A model generated the notes under the pieces. The model saw only the letters and a program-made list of their open reading frames with translations. It did no database searches and was not told where the DNA came from. This document shows positions 7,546-13,950 of a stretch of DNA of 15,399 nt, one piece after another; the first letter of the stretch is position 1; each line of letters opens with the position of its first letter. Both the position numbers and the translations under genes were made by a program. This stretch comes from an uncultured Ignavibacteriota bacterium (GTDB lineage Bacteria; Bacteroidota; Ignavibacteria; Tepidaquicellales; Tepidaquicellaceae), in NCBI GenBank assembly GCA_903901375.1, contig CAIUQV010000053.1, positions 1-15,399 of the forward strand, read 5' to 3'.

Positions 7546-7579
7546 TCTCATAATGAGACGGGAATTCTCATTTTGAAAC
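7546..7579 (-). promoter_or_regulatory. Tandem palindromic sites, candidate activator (UAS) pair
   Basis: On the minus strand GTTTCAAAATGAGA (7579-7566) and GTCTCATTATGAGA (7559-7546) share the pattern GTYTCAWWATGAGA. Their centres are 20 bp apart, close to two helical turns. The second contains a perfect TCTCAT-T-ATGAGA inverted repeat. They would lie roughly 85 and 105 bases before the start predicted from the sigma-54-like promoter, a usual position for NtrC-type activator sites. The activator itself is not in the window. Confidence 0.5.
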
Positions 7580-7592
7580 AGGGGGTGGGAGT

Positions 7593-7628
7593 ATTCACCA
7601 CGAGAGTTCACAGAGCGCACAGAGTAAT
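7593..7628. repeat. Dispersed CACCACGAGAG repeat, copy 1
   Basis: This 36-base element (ATTCACCACGAGAG, then TTCACAGAGCGCACAGAG) matches copy 2 at 7711-7746 in 34 of 36 positions. In each copy it is followed by an A-rich tract (GGGAAAAAGAAAAG or GGTAAAAAGAAAAAG) and then TTAGGCA. The full unit is therefore about 118 bases and appears as a diverged tandem duplication. From memory, similar low-complexity repeats occur in many unrelated environmental genomes. The 101-codon minus-strand frame across it is spurious. Confidence 0.75.
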
Positions 7629-7667
7629 TTCTGGGAAAAAGAAAAGATTTATTTAGGCATAAGAGCT

Positions 7668-7699
7668 TTACCACCAAAACACCAAAGCACCAAAAGAGA
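7668..7699. repeat. ACCACCAAAACACC repeat, copy 1
   Basis: This 32-base sequence (TTACCACCAAAACACC, then AAAGCACCAAAAGAGA) is repeated without a mismatch at 9323-9354, on the other side of purB. It belongs to the same repeat cluster as the CACCACGAGAG elements and is preceded by a related TTAGGCATAAGAGC stretch. Confidence 0.8.
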
Positions 7700-7710
7700 T
7701 TTAAAAGAAA

Positions 7711-7746
7711 ATTCACCACGAGAGTACACAGAGCGCACAGAGCAAT
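7711..7746. repeat. Dispersed CACCACGAGAG repeat, copy 2
   Basis: This is the second copy of the 36-base element, 118 bases after copy 1 in the same orientation. It differs at two positions. It is followed by ACCACTTAGGCACAAAGAGC (7771-7790), another member of the same degenerate repeat set. Confidence 0.75.
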
Positions 7747-7805
7747 ACAAGGTAAAAAGAAAAAGAATTTACCACTTAGGCACAAAGAGCACTAAGGATA
7801 AGCTC

Positions 7806-7823
7806 CCACAAATTTCACAAATT
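7806..7823. repeat. CACAAATT 9-mer repeat, two units
   Basis: CCACAAATT and TCACAAATT are adjacent 9-mers, diverged relatives of the four-unit CCACGAATT array at 10144-10179. The rest of the gap up to purB (7824-7925) is AT-rich leader sequence. Confidence 0.55.
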
Positions 7824-7925
7824 GATACATATGATTGAAGATGAAGATTTTAATGAATATTATGCTTTTTAAAGTTATGCGTAATTAATATATTTGTTTT
7901 CTACAGTAAAATTAAATACTATATT

Positions 7926-9218
7926 ATGATTCCAAGATATTCGAGAAATGAGGTTTCCAGGATTTGGTCGGACGAGAATAAATTCAGAATCTGGCTTGAT
8001 GTGGAGATTCTTGCCTGCGAAGCTCAATGCAAACTCGGACTGGTTCCCGCTAAATCCCTGGCAGTGATTAAGAAGAAAGCTGATTTCAATACCAGGAAGG
8101 TTCTGAAGATTGAAGAAACTGTTAAGCACGACGTGATTGCTTTTCTGACGAACGTGGCTTCGTACGTGGGAATAGATTCTCGGTTTATTCATATGGGTAT
8201 GACGAGTTCGGATGTTCTGGATACTGCGCTGTCGGTTCAGATGAAACAGGCAGGAGAGATAATATTAAAAGATTTACTAAAACTGCGGGTTGCACTGAAG
8301 AAGAAAACGAGGAAGTACAAGAAGTTAACGATGATTGGAAGGACTCACGGAATACACGCCGAGCCTATTACACTGGGGCTGAAGTTTGCGCTCTGGTTTG
8401 ACGAAAACAACAGGAATATTCAAAGGATGAAGGATGCGATTGAGAATATATCCGTAGGACAGATTTCGGGTGCTGTGGGAACGTATGAACATATATCTCC
8501 AAAAGTGGAGGAATACGTTTGCAAAAAGCTGGGACTGAAGGCAACGAAGATTTCCACACAGATTCTGCAAAGAGACAGACACGCACAATATCTTTCAACA
8601 CTGGCGATAATTGCGTCGTGCATAGATAAATACGCTACTGAAATAAGGCATCTTCAGAAGACTGAAGTTCTTGAGCTTGAAGAGAGTTTTACGAAGGGAC
8701 AGAAAGGATCGTCTGCTATGCCGCATAAGAAGAATCCTATTACTTCAGAGCAGCTTTCGGGACTGGCAAGAGTGATAAGAGGAAATTCACTGGCAGCGAT
8801 GGAAAACATTCCGCTCTGGCACGAAAGGGATATTTCGCATTCATCGGTGGAAAGGATTATTATGCCGGACTCCACGATACTGCTGGATTATATGCTGAAT
8901 AAGTTTACTGCCCTGATTGAGAACGTGAGAGTTTATGAAAAGAATATTAAGAAGAATCTGGAACTGACAAGAGGACTGATATTTTCGCAGACATTACTGC
9001 TGAAACTGATTGAGAAGAAGATGAGGAGAGAGGATGCGTATAAGATTGTACAGACTGTGGCGATGAAGTGCTGGGAGGAGAAGGTGGAATTCAGGAAGCT
9101 TGCAGAGAGTTCTTCTGAGGTGATGAAGTTTCTGACGGAGAAGGATTTGAATGAGGTGTTTGATTACGGAAAGTCGCAGAAGAGTGTGGATTTTATATTT
9201 AAGAGAGTCGGAATTTGA
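7926..9218 (+). CDS. purB: Adenylosuccinate lyase
   Basis: This 430-residue cytoplasmic enzyme of purine synthesis splits SAICAR to AICAR plus fumarate, and adenylosuccinate to AMP plus fumarate. It has the fumarase/aspartase superfamily signature GSSAMPHKKNP at residues 261-271. Catalytic and binding residues fall at the positions I recall for the B. subtilis enzyme: His68 (VKHDV), His89 (FIHMGMTSSD), His141 (GRTHGIHAEP) and the catalytic-loop Ser262/Ser263. Length is normal and nothing is missing. The ATG at 7926 is preceded by AT-rich sequence with no clear Shine-Dalgarno. A TATATTTG at 7889-7896 resembles the Bacteroidetes -7 element, but no matching -33 element is obvious. The gene stands alone, convergent with lexA. 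Its 3' third favours GAG/AAG codons more than its start. Confidence 0.96.
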   Translation: MIPRYSRNEVSRIWSDENKFRIWLDVEILACEAQCKLGLVPAKSLAVIKKKADFNTRKVLKIEETVKHDVIAFLTNVASYVGIDSRFIHMGMTSSDVLDTALSVQMKQAGEIILKDLLKLRVALKKKTRKYKKLTMIGRTHGIHAEPITLGLKFALWFDENNRNIQRMKDAIENISVGQISGAVGTYEHISPKVEEYVCKKLGLKATKISTQILQRDRHAQYLSTLAIIASCIDKYATEIRHLQKTEVLELEESFTKGQKGSSAMPHKKNPITSEQLSGLARVIRGNSLAAMENIPLWHERDISHSSVERIIMPDSTILLDYMLNKFTALIENVRVYEKNIKKNLELTRGLIFSQTLLLKLIEKKMRREDAYKIVQTVAMKCWEEKVEFRKLAESSSEVMKFLTEKDLNEVFDYGKSQKSVDFIFKRVGI

Positions 9219-9219
9219 A

Positions 9220-9238
9220 GAAAAGATTGGTACACTGA
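9220..9238. repeat. GAAAAGATTGGTA repeat, purB side of lexA
   Basis: GAAAAGATTGGTACACTGA here and GAAAAGATTGGTATATTGA at 10196-10214 match in 17 of 19 positions. The two copies flank the lexA locus in the same orientation and belong to the dispersed intergenic repeat set. Confidence 0.6.
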
Positions 9239-9322
9239 TTAGAGCTGAAAAAGACTGGATTCCAACTGATTTAAAGATTTTATTTTAGGCAAAGAGCAAA
9301 AAGACTTTAAGAGATAAGAACG

Positions 9323-9354
9323 TTACCACCAAAACACCAAAGCACCAAAAGAGA
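9323..9354. repeat. ACCACCAAAACACC repeat, copy 2
   Basis: This is a perfect 32-base copy of 7668-7699. It is preceded at 9284-9297 by TTTTAGGCAAAGAG, a relative of the TTAGGCATAAGAG before copy 1. The perfect identity across purB suggests recent spread or homogenisation. Confidence 0.8.
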
Positions 9355-9383
9355 GTGAAAAGAGATTTAATGACTGAAAATCA

Positions 9384-9413
9384 AAAAGCCGGGATGACCG
9401 GCTTTTGTTTTTA
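9384..9413. terminator. Bidirectional terminator shared by purB and lexA
   Basis: AAAAGCCGG (9384-9392) and CCGGCTTTT (9398-9406) form a perfect 9-bp stem with loop GATGA. The plus strand continues GTTTTTAT. The minus strand ends in TTTTTGATTTT. It lies between convergent purB and lexA, 20 bases past the lexA stop, so it can end both transcripts. Confidence 0.85.
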
Positions 9414-9432
9414 TAATTGTATAAGATATTGG

Positions 9433-10059
9433 TTATGGATTCATATACTGTCTGCGAAGCTCAATCACTTTTCCGATAACGGAAAAAGGCTGGTTCATAA
9501 TTGCCTTATACCTTGGGTTTGCGGCTTCGAGATACGCCCTTATTTTATTGTTACGAAGGGTTTTAACTGTTGCTTCATCCTCGATTAATGCGATAACGAT
9601 GTCGCCGTTATCCGCAGTATCCTGTTTTCTGACGACAACTATATCGCCGTCGTATATTCCAGCGTCTATCATACTGTCCCCTTTTACCTTTAAGGCAAAA
9701 TGTATGTGATGACCTTTCGGACTTTTCTCCATTGTAACATAACCCTGTATATTGTCGCTGGCAAAGATTGGTTCACCAGCTGCGACTGAACCATACAGTG
9801 GAATGTAGTTTAAATCGGATTTCGGAGTAACTTTATTACCCGAAGAAGTTTTAACCACTTTGAACCCTCTTGCAGTATCGGGACGTTTTTCGAGGTACTG
9901 CTTTTTCTGAAGCGCAAAAACGTGGTCCTGAATAGTGCCGATTGTGATCTTAAACTTTTCGGCAATTTCCTTGAGTGTCGGAGGGTATGAATTTTCCTCC
10001 GTGAATTTTAGTATGAATTCTAAAATCTTCTGCTGTTTCTTAGTAAGTTTCTTTTCCAT
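9433..10059 (-). CDS. lexA: LexA SOS repressor and self-cleaving protease
   Basis: This 208-residue protein represses DNA-damage genes and cuts itself when RecA filaments form. Residues 1-65 are the LexA winged helix-turn-helix (KKQQKILEFI, SYPPTLKEIAEKF, then TIQDHVFALQKKQYLEK). The C-terminal half is an S24 peptidase. The cleavage bond is Ala94-Gly95 in SVAAGEPIF, the nucleophile is Ser129 in KGDSMIDAG, and the general base is Lys166 in DEATVKTL. The Ser-Lys distance of 37 residues equals that of E. coli LexA (119 and 156). All key residues are present. Nested AATATG/CATATT repeats directly before the ATG (10065-10085) may be its own operator. No imuA/dnaE2-type SOS partner is adjacent. The gene is monocistronic and convergent with purB. 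Confidence 0.95.
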   Translation of the reverse strand: MEKKLTKKQQKILEFILKFTEENSYPPTLKEIAEKFKITIGTIQDHVFALQKKQYLEKRPDTARGFKVVKTSSGNKVTPKSDLNYIPLYGSVAAGEPIFASDNIQGYVTMEKSPKGHHIHFALKVKGDSMIDAGIYDGDIVVVRKQDTADNGDIVIALIEDEATVKTLRNNKIRAYLEAANPRYKAIMNQPFSVIGKVIELRRQYMNP

Positions 10060-10064
10060 AATTC

Positions 10065-10085
10065 AATATGGCATATTTTAATATG
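10065..10085. promoter_or_regulatory. Nested inverted repeats before lexA, candidate SOS operator
   Basis: AATATG-G-CATATT is followed by TT-AATATG, so the middle CATATT pairs with either neighbour: 10065-10070 with 10072-10077, and 10072-10077 with 10080-10085. It lies 6-26 bases before the lexA ATG, where a LexA autorepressor site would be effective. It does not resemble the E. coli or Bacillus boxes, and AT-rich DNA makes such repeats fairly easy by chance. Confidence 0.35.
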
Positions 10086-10143
10086 AGTGTCAATAGAAAA
10101 AGGAGGGAAGGTTGGAAGATTTTTACCACGAGAGAAAAGATGT

Positions 10144-10179
10144 CCACGAATTTCACGAATTAAACTAATTACACTAATA
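10144..10179. repeat. Four-unit 9-bp CACGAATT array
   Basis: CCACGAATT, TCACGAATT, AAACTAATT and ACACTAATA are four consecutive degenerate 9-mers. They are preceded by TACCACGAGAG (10124-10134), a fragment of the other intergenic repeat. From memory, CCACGAATTTCACGAATT-type repeats occur in many bacteria. Another dispersed piece (10196-10214) follows. Confidence 0.65.
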
Positions 10180-10228
10180 GATAAAACAGTTTAATGAAAA
10201 GATTGGTATATTGAATTAAATTGAGGGA

Positions 10229-11521
10229 TTATTTTAATAAGAGCAATTGAATTGATGATGAATAGGATTCGGCGATGAGTTTACAGAAATAAACGCCGGA
10301 TGAGAGGTTTGAGGCATTGAATAAGATTTCGTATTTGCCGGGTTTCAGGGGTTTGTTCAGAAGAGTTACGACTTCCCTGCCGAGAATGTCGTAAACTTTT
10401 AACTGTACAGTGCTTTCAAGTGGAACATCGAAACTGATTACGGTAGATGGATTAAACGGGTTAGGGTAATTGTTGTAAAGTTTAAATGTACCGGGTGTCA
10501 AAGAAGATATTTCCTTTACGTAAACAAGTCCGCCTGAATTTGTGAAGAGCATTTTATTCCCGCCGCAGGACCATCCTGTATGTGAGTTAAAGAAACGAAT
10601 ACTGTTTAAAGAAGCTGTGCTGCTGTACTGAGAAATCCAGTTCAGTCCGCCGTTAGTTGTTTTTATGACTGTATTAGTCCCAGCAGCCCAGCCTGTATCT
10701 GCACTGATGAAATAAACAGAATTAAGGTTAGCTGTTACTCCGGAATTCAAACCCGTCCAGTTAGCACCGCCGTTTGTTGATTTAAATATTAAACCATTAT
10801 TACCGCAGACATAACCTGTATTCAGGTCAACAAAGTAAATTGATTTGAAATGTGATGCAGATAAGCTGTTCAGCACAGTCCAGTTAATCCCGCCGTTGAT
10901 TGTGTATGCAATTCTACCTGAATCCCCTGCTGTCCATCCGTAAAGCGGACCGACGAAACTTACTGAAGATTTTCTGAATAAGGGTGAAGTATAATAAGCA
11001 GTGAAGTTAACTCCGCCGTTTGTGGATTTCATAACAGAGCCGTCGCGGGAGGAAGCCCAGCCAGTGCTGCTGTTAAGAAAATACATATCGTTCAATTCCA
11101 TCTCTGAACCCGGGATTGATATTATGTTGTAAACGACGTTCCAGTTAAGTCCGCCGTTAGTAGTTTTAAACACACACTTACCGTACTGGTTTTCAGTCAT
11201 ATACAATCTGTTCAAACCGCCGCAGGCAAAGCCGGTCAGACTGTCAACAAACTTTATATTCCTGAGGAACCAGCCTGAGCCACCGGAGACCTGAAGCCAG
11301 TTAACACCGCTGTTAGTAGTTTTATATATAGCGTAATAATTTTCAGTAGATACATTGTATTCAGATGATGCAAAACACAAATTTTGATTTACAGGATAAA
11401 CTGAGGTAAGAGAATAACTTCCCAGCGGAACTGACTGTGTCTGCCAGCCCGTCTGAGCAGGGCTAAGATTAAAGTATAAAGAACAAGCAATAATAAACGC
11501 GATGAATATTGTCTTTTTCAT
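10229..11521 (-). CDS. Secreted Ycf48/BNR-like beta-propeller with T9SS sorting domain
   Basis: This 430-residue exported protein has a signal peptide (MKKTIFIAFIIACSLYF, likely cleaved after SPA). About seven repeats each carry a GWxxG-like turn (LTGFACGG, STGWASSRDG, LYGWTAGDSG, NTGYVCGNNG, DTGWAAGTN, HTGWSCGGN) and a TTNGGxNW motif (FKTTNGGLNW, FKSTNGGANW, IKTTNGGLNW). This count suits one seven-bladed propeller of the Ycf48/BNR type. The C-terminal about 80 residues form a type A T9SS sorting domain (NYPNPFNPSTVISF, VYDILGREVVTL, SSGVYFCKL), so the protein should cross the outer membrane through the type IX system and be released or anchored. Its ligand is unknown. It is divergent from the similar gene at 11711. 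Confidence 0.88.
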   Translation of the reverse strand: MKKTIFIAFIIACSLYFNLSPAQTGWQTQSVPLGSYSLTSVYPVNQNLCFASSEYNVSTENYYAIYKTTNSGVNWLQVSGGSGWFLRNIKFVDSLTGFACGGLNRLYMTENQYGKCVFKTTNGGLNWNVVYNIISIPGSEMELNDMYFLNSSTGWASSRDGSVMKSTNGGVNFTAYYTSPLFRKSSVSFVGPLYGWTAGDSGRIAYTINGGINWTVLNSLSASHFKSIYFVDLNTGYVCGNNGLIFKSTNGGANWTGLNSGVTANLNSVYFISADTGWAAGTNTVIKTTNGGLNWISQYSSTASLNSIRFFNSHTGWSCGGNKMLFTNSGGLVYVKEISSLTPGTFKLYNNYPNPFNPSTVISFDVPLESTVQLKVYDILGREVVTLLNKPLKPGKYEILFNASNLSSGVYFCKLIAESYSSSIQLLLLK

Positions 11522-11710
11522 AATACAGTATTTATATACAATTTAAAGACAAAATACGATTAAAAAAATGAAAGAATACCTTAAAACAAATAATTGATGA
11601 ATATTCATAATTATATTGCATCTTAACAATAATTATATGAAATTTACAGAGGAAAAAGGTATAGGGGTGTTATGGAACGACGTATTTTAATTTAATTAAA
11701 TAAATTGAGT
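11522..11710. promoter_or_regulatory. Divergent AT-rich promoter region of two T9SS propeller genes
   Basis: This 189-base region separates divergent genes and must hold both promoters. ATAATTATAT occurs at 11607-11616 and 11629-11638 in direct orientation, 22 bp apart, each copy partly palindromic, which may be a regulator site pair. No confident -10/-35 or -7/-33 elements could be assigned. Confidence 0.3.
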
Positions 11711-13810
11711 ATGAGAACTATTACTATTTCCGTTTTATTTGCCTTTCTATTTATTTCAAATGGAATGACCCAGTGGTATTCTTCATCAGACGGCCAGTTC
11801 GGAGGTTCAATCCAGTGTTTAGGAAAAAAAGGTACCTACGTATATGCAGGAACTTATGCCGGTAATTTATACAGGACGACAAACTCAGGAACTAACTGGC
11901 ATTTCTCAGGAACAGGATTAAACAGTTTCTTTATTAATTCTTTCACGACTGACGGTACGAATTTATATGCGGCATCGGATTCGGGAGTTTACAAGAGTAC
12001 AGACGACGGCCTGAACTGGTTTGCAGTTAATTCAGGATTAACAGATAAAAATGTATTAACAATCCTTTTCGCAGGTACATCATTATATGCAGGTACTGCT
12101 TCCACGGGTGTATTCAAATCGACTAACGGCGGCGGCAGCTGGACAACTTCATCAAGCGGTATAACAGCGGGTTCGACTGTCAGAGCATTTGTACAGAGAG
12201 GTACGGATGTTTACGCAGGAACTTCGCTGAACGGCGTTTACAAGACTACAAATGCAGGAGGAAGCTGGACTTCAGTTTCGAGCGGACTTCCGGCAGGTGG
12301 ATACGTTTACAGTTTGCTTTCAAGAGGAAATTACCTGTTTGCGTCTTATGAAGTCAACGGAATATACGTAAGCACGAATAACGGATTAAACTGGACAGCT
12401 TCAAACACGGGTCTGCCTTCCGGTGTTACTGTATATAAAGTTTATAACTACGACACAGTTTTATACGCAGGTACTTATGGCACGGGTATTTACAGAAGCA
12501 TAAATAACGGATTGAACTGGACAGCAATAAACACGGGAGTACCTTCAAACGAGACATTTTACGATTTCATTTACAATGGAACAACACTATATGCCGGCTC
12601 AAACAATACGGGAATGTACATCAGTTATAATCTTGGTTCAAGCTGGACGAAGATTAATAACGGACTGACGAACCAGTATGTTTTCTGTTTGGGTACTAAT
12701 ACTACTAACGTTTTCACGGGTACATCACAGGGAATATATACATCATCGAATAACGGAAATAACTGGGTACAATCGAATAACGGATTAACGAGCACGGGTG
12801 CATATTCATTCGAATCTATAGGTAACTCGGAATTTGTTGCTATATACGGCACGGGAATTTTTAAGACTACGAATAACGGAGCGAACTGGTTTTTATCAAA
12901 CAGCGGAATAACAAGTCTGTATACTTATGCACTCGCTAAAAGCGATACAATCCTGTATGCAGGTGCATTCGGAGGGGGAATCTTCAGGAGTACGAACAGC
13001 GGAGCGAACTGGACTGCGGTGAATTCGGGATTGAATAATCTGAATGTTATCAGTATGACAACTACTGCTGCAAATATATATACTGCTACATACGGCGGAG
13101 GTGTATACAAATCAACAAATTACGGAGCAAACTGGACGGCGGTAAACTCGGGAATAACAGACTCGACACTTCTATCTATTGCTACTAACGGCTCTACGAC
13201 TTTAGCAGGATCCAACGGCTCAGGAATATTCAGAACGACAAACGGCGGAGCAAACTGGACTTTAGTAAATTCAGGACTTTCAGATTTATACATTAATGCT
13301 CTGTATTCATACGGAAGCTGGTTCTTTGCGGGTACAAACAACGGTATTTATAAGACATACAACAACGGCAATAACTGGTATAAATGCAGTGAAGGACTAT
13401 ACAATCCTTTCATATATTCAATCACACAAAGAGGCAGTCTGCTTTTTGCAGGAACGTACGGAAGCAGTGTTTTTGCAAGACCATTGACCGAGATACTTAC
13501 TTCGGTTAACGGAGGAACGGTGGCAGTGGACAAATACACACTTTCACAGAATTTTCCAAATCCGTTCAATCCTTCAACAACGATTGAATTTCACATTCCA
13601 AAGGCAGGAAACGTAAGCCTGAAGATATATGATTTAACGGGCAGAGAAGTTGCAGTATTGTACAATCAATACCTGAACGCAGGACTTTACAACAAGCAGT
13701 TTACGGCAAATAATTTATCGAGTGGAGTTTATATTTATGCTTTAACAGTCAGGGATAAAGATGCCGGCATACTTTACAAAGAAGCCAAAAGAATGTCATT
13801 AATCAAATAG
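11711..13810 (+). CDS. Secreted 13-repeat BNR-type propeller with T9SS sorting domain
   Basis: The protein has 699 residues from ATG 11711. An in-frame TTG two codons earlier (11705) is a weaker start. The signal peptide is MRTITISVLFAFLFISNGMTQ. Thirteen repeats of roughly 43 residues follow the pattern LYAGTxxxGVYKSTNxGxNWTxxNSGL, for example YKSTDDGLNWFAVNSGL, FRSTNSGANWTAVNSGL and FRTTNGGANWTLVNSGL. This is enough blades for about two seven-bladed propellers. The C-terminal about 80 residues form the type A T9SS sorting domain (NFPNPFNPSTTIEF, IYDLTGREVAVL, SSGVYIYAL), closely matching that of the divergent neighbour. Conserved Asn-Gly and Trp positions are kept across the array. The protein is probably surface or extracellular; its substrate is unknown. 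A strong terminator (13832-13868) follows. Confidence 0.9.
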   Translation: MRTITISVLFAFLFISNGMTQWYSSSDGQFGGSIQCLGKKGTYVYAGTYAGNLYRTTNSGTNWHFSGTGLNSFFINSFTTDGTNLYAASDSGVYKSTDDGLNWFAVNSGLTDKNVLTILFAGTSLYAGTASTGVFKSTNGGGSWTTSSSGITAGSTVRAFVQRGTDVYAGTSLNGVYKTTNAGGSWTSVSSGLPAGGYVYSLLSRGNYLFASYEVNGIYVSTNNGLNWTASNTGLPSGVTVYKVYNYDTVLYAGTYGTGIYRSINNGLNWTAINTGVPSNETFYDFIYNGTTLYAGSNNTGMYISYNLGSSWTKINNGLTNQYVFCLGTNTTNVFTGTSQGIYTSSNNGNNWVQSNNGLTSTGAYSFESIGNSEFVAIYGTGIFKTTNNGANWFLSNSGITSLYTYALAKSDTILYAGAFGGGIFRSTNSGANWTAVNSGLNNLNVISMTTTAANIYTATYGGGVYKSTNYGANWTAVNSGITDSTLLSIATNGSTTLAGSNGSGIFRTTNGGANWTLVNSGLSDLYINALYSYGSWFFAGTNNGIYKTYNNGNNWYKCSEGLYNPFIYSITQRGSLLFAGTYGSSVFARPLTEILTSVNGGTVAVDKYTLSQNFPNPFNPSTTIEFHIPKAGNVSLKIYDLTGREVAVLYNQYLNAGLYNKQFTANNLSSGVYIYALTVRDKDAGILYKEAKRMSLIK

Positions 13811-13831
13811 TTTTTCCGGAACATTATTTTA

Positions 13832-13868
13832 AAAGGGATGCCAGATATGAGCATCCCTTTCTTTCTGT
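13832..13868 (+). terminator. Intrinsic terminator after the propeller gene
   Basis: AAAGGGATGC (13832-13841) and GCATCCCTTT (13851-13860) form a perfect 10-bp stem with a 9-base loop, followed by CTTTCTGT. It begins 21 bases after the stop at 13810 and separates this gene from the nucleotidase. Confidence 0.8.
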
Positions 13869-13950
13869 AAAACCTGTTTTTAATATGAACCATTAAGACA
13901 AATAAAGCGTATTAATTATAAGAGAGAATATATTGTTATGAAGTAAATCC

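Noticed and set aside
7480..7785. 101-codon minus-strand open frame
   Set aside because: It is translated from the dispersed CACCACGAGAG and ACCACCAAAACACC repeats and overlaps the sigma-54-like promoter. The Cys/Leu/Val/Phe-rich product is typical of spurious frames in such repeats.
7831..7872. 13-residue acidic frame before purB
   Set aside because: Too short, no ribosome-binding site, and in AT-rich leader sequence where such frames arise by chance.
8325..8875. Several minus-strand open frames opposite purB
   Set aside because: They are antisense to the catalytic core of purB, overlap one another in different frames and show no domain signature.
11651..11700. Possible sigma-54 site TGGAACG before the 13-repeat propeller gene
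   Set aside because: The required TTGC at the correct distance is absent (ATTTT instead).
12625..13569. Minus-strand open frames opposite the 13-repeat propeller
   Set aside because: Their similar Pro/Phe/Val-rich translations are simply the complement of the repeated Gly-Ala-Asn-Trp coding units.
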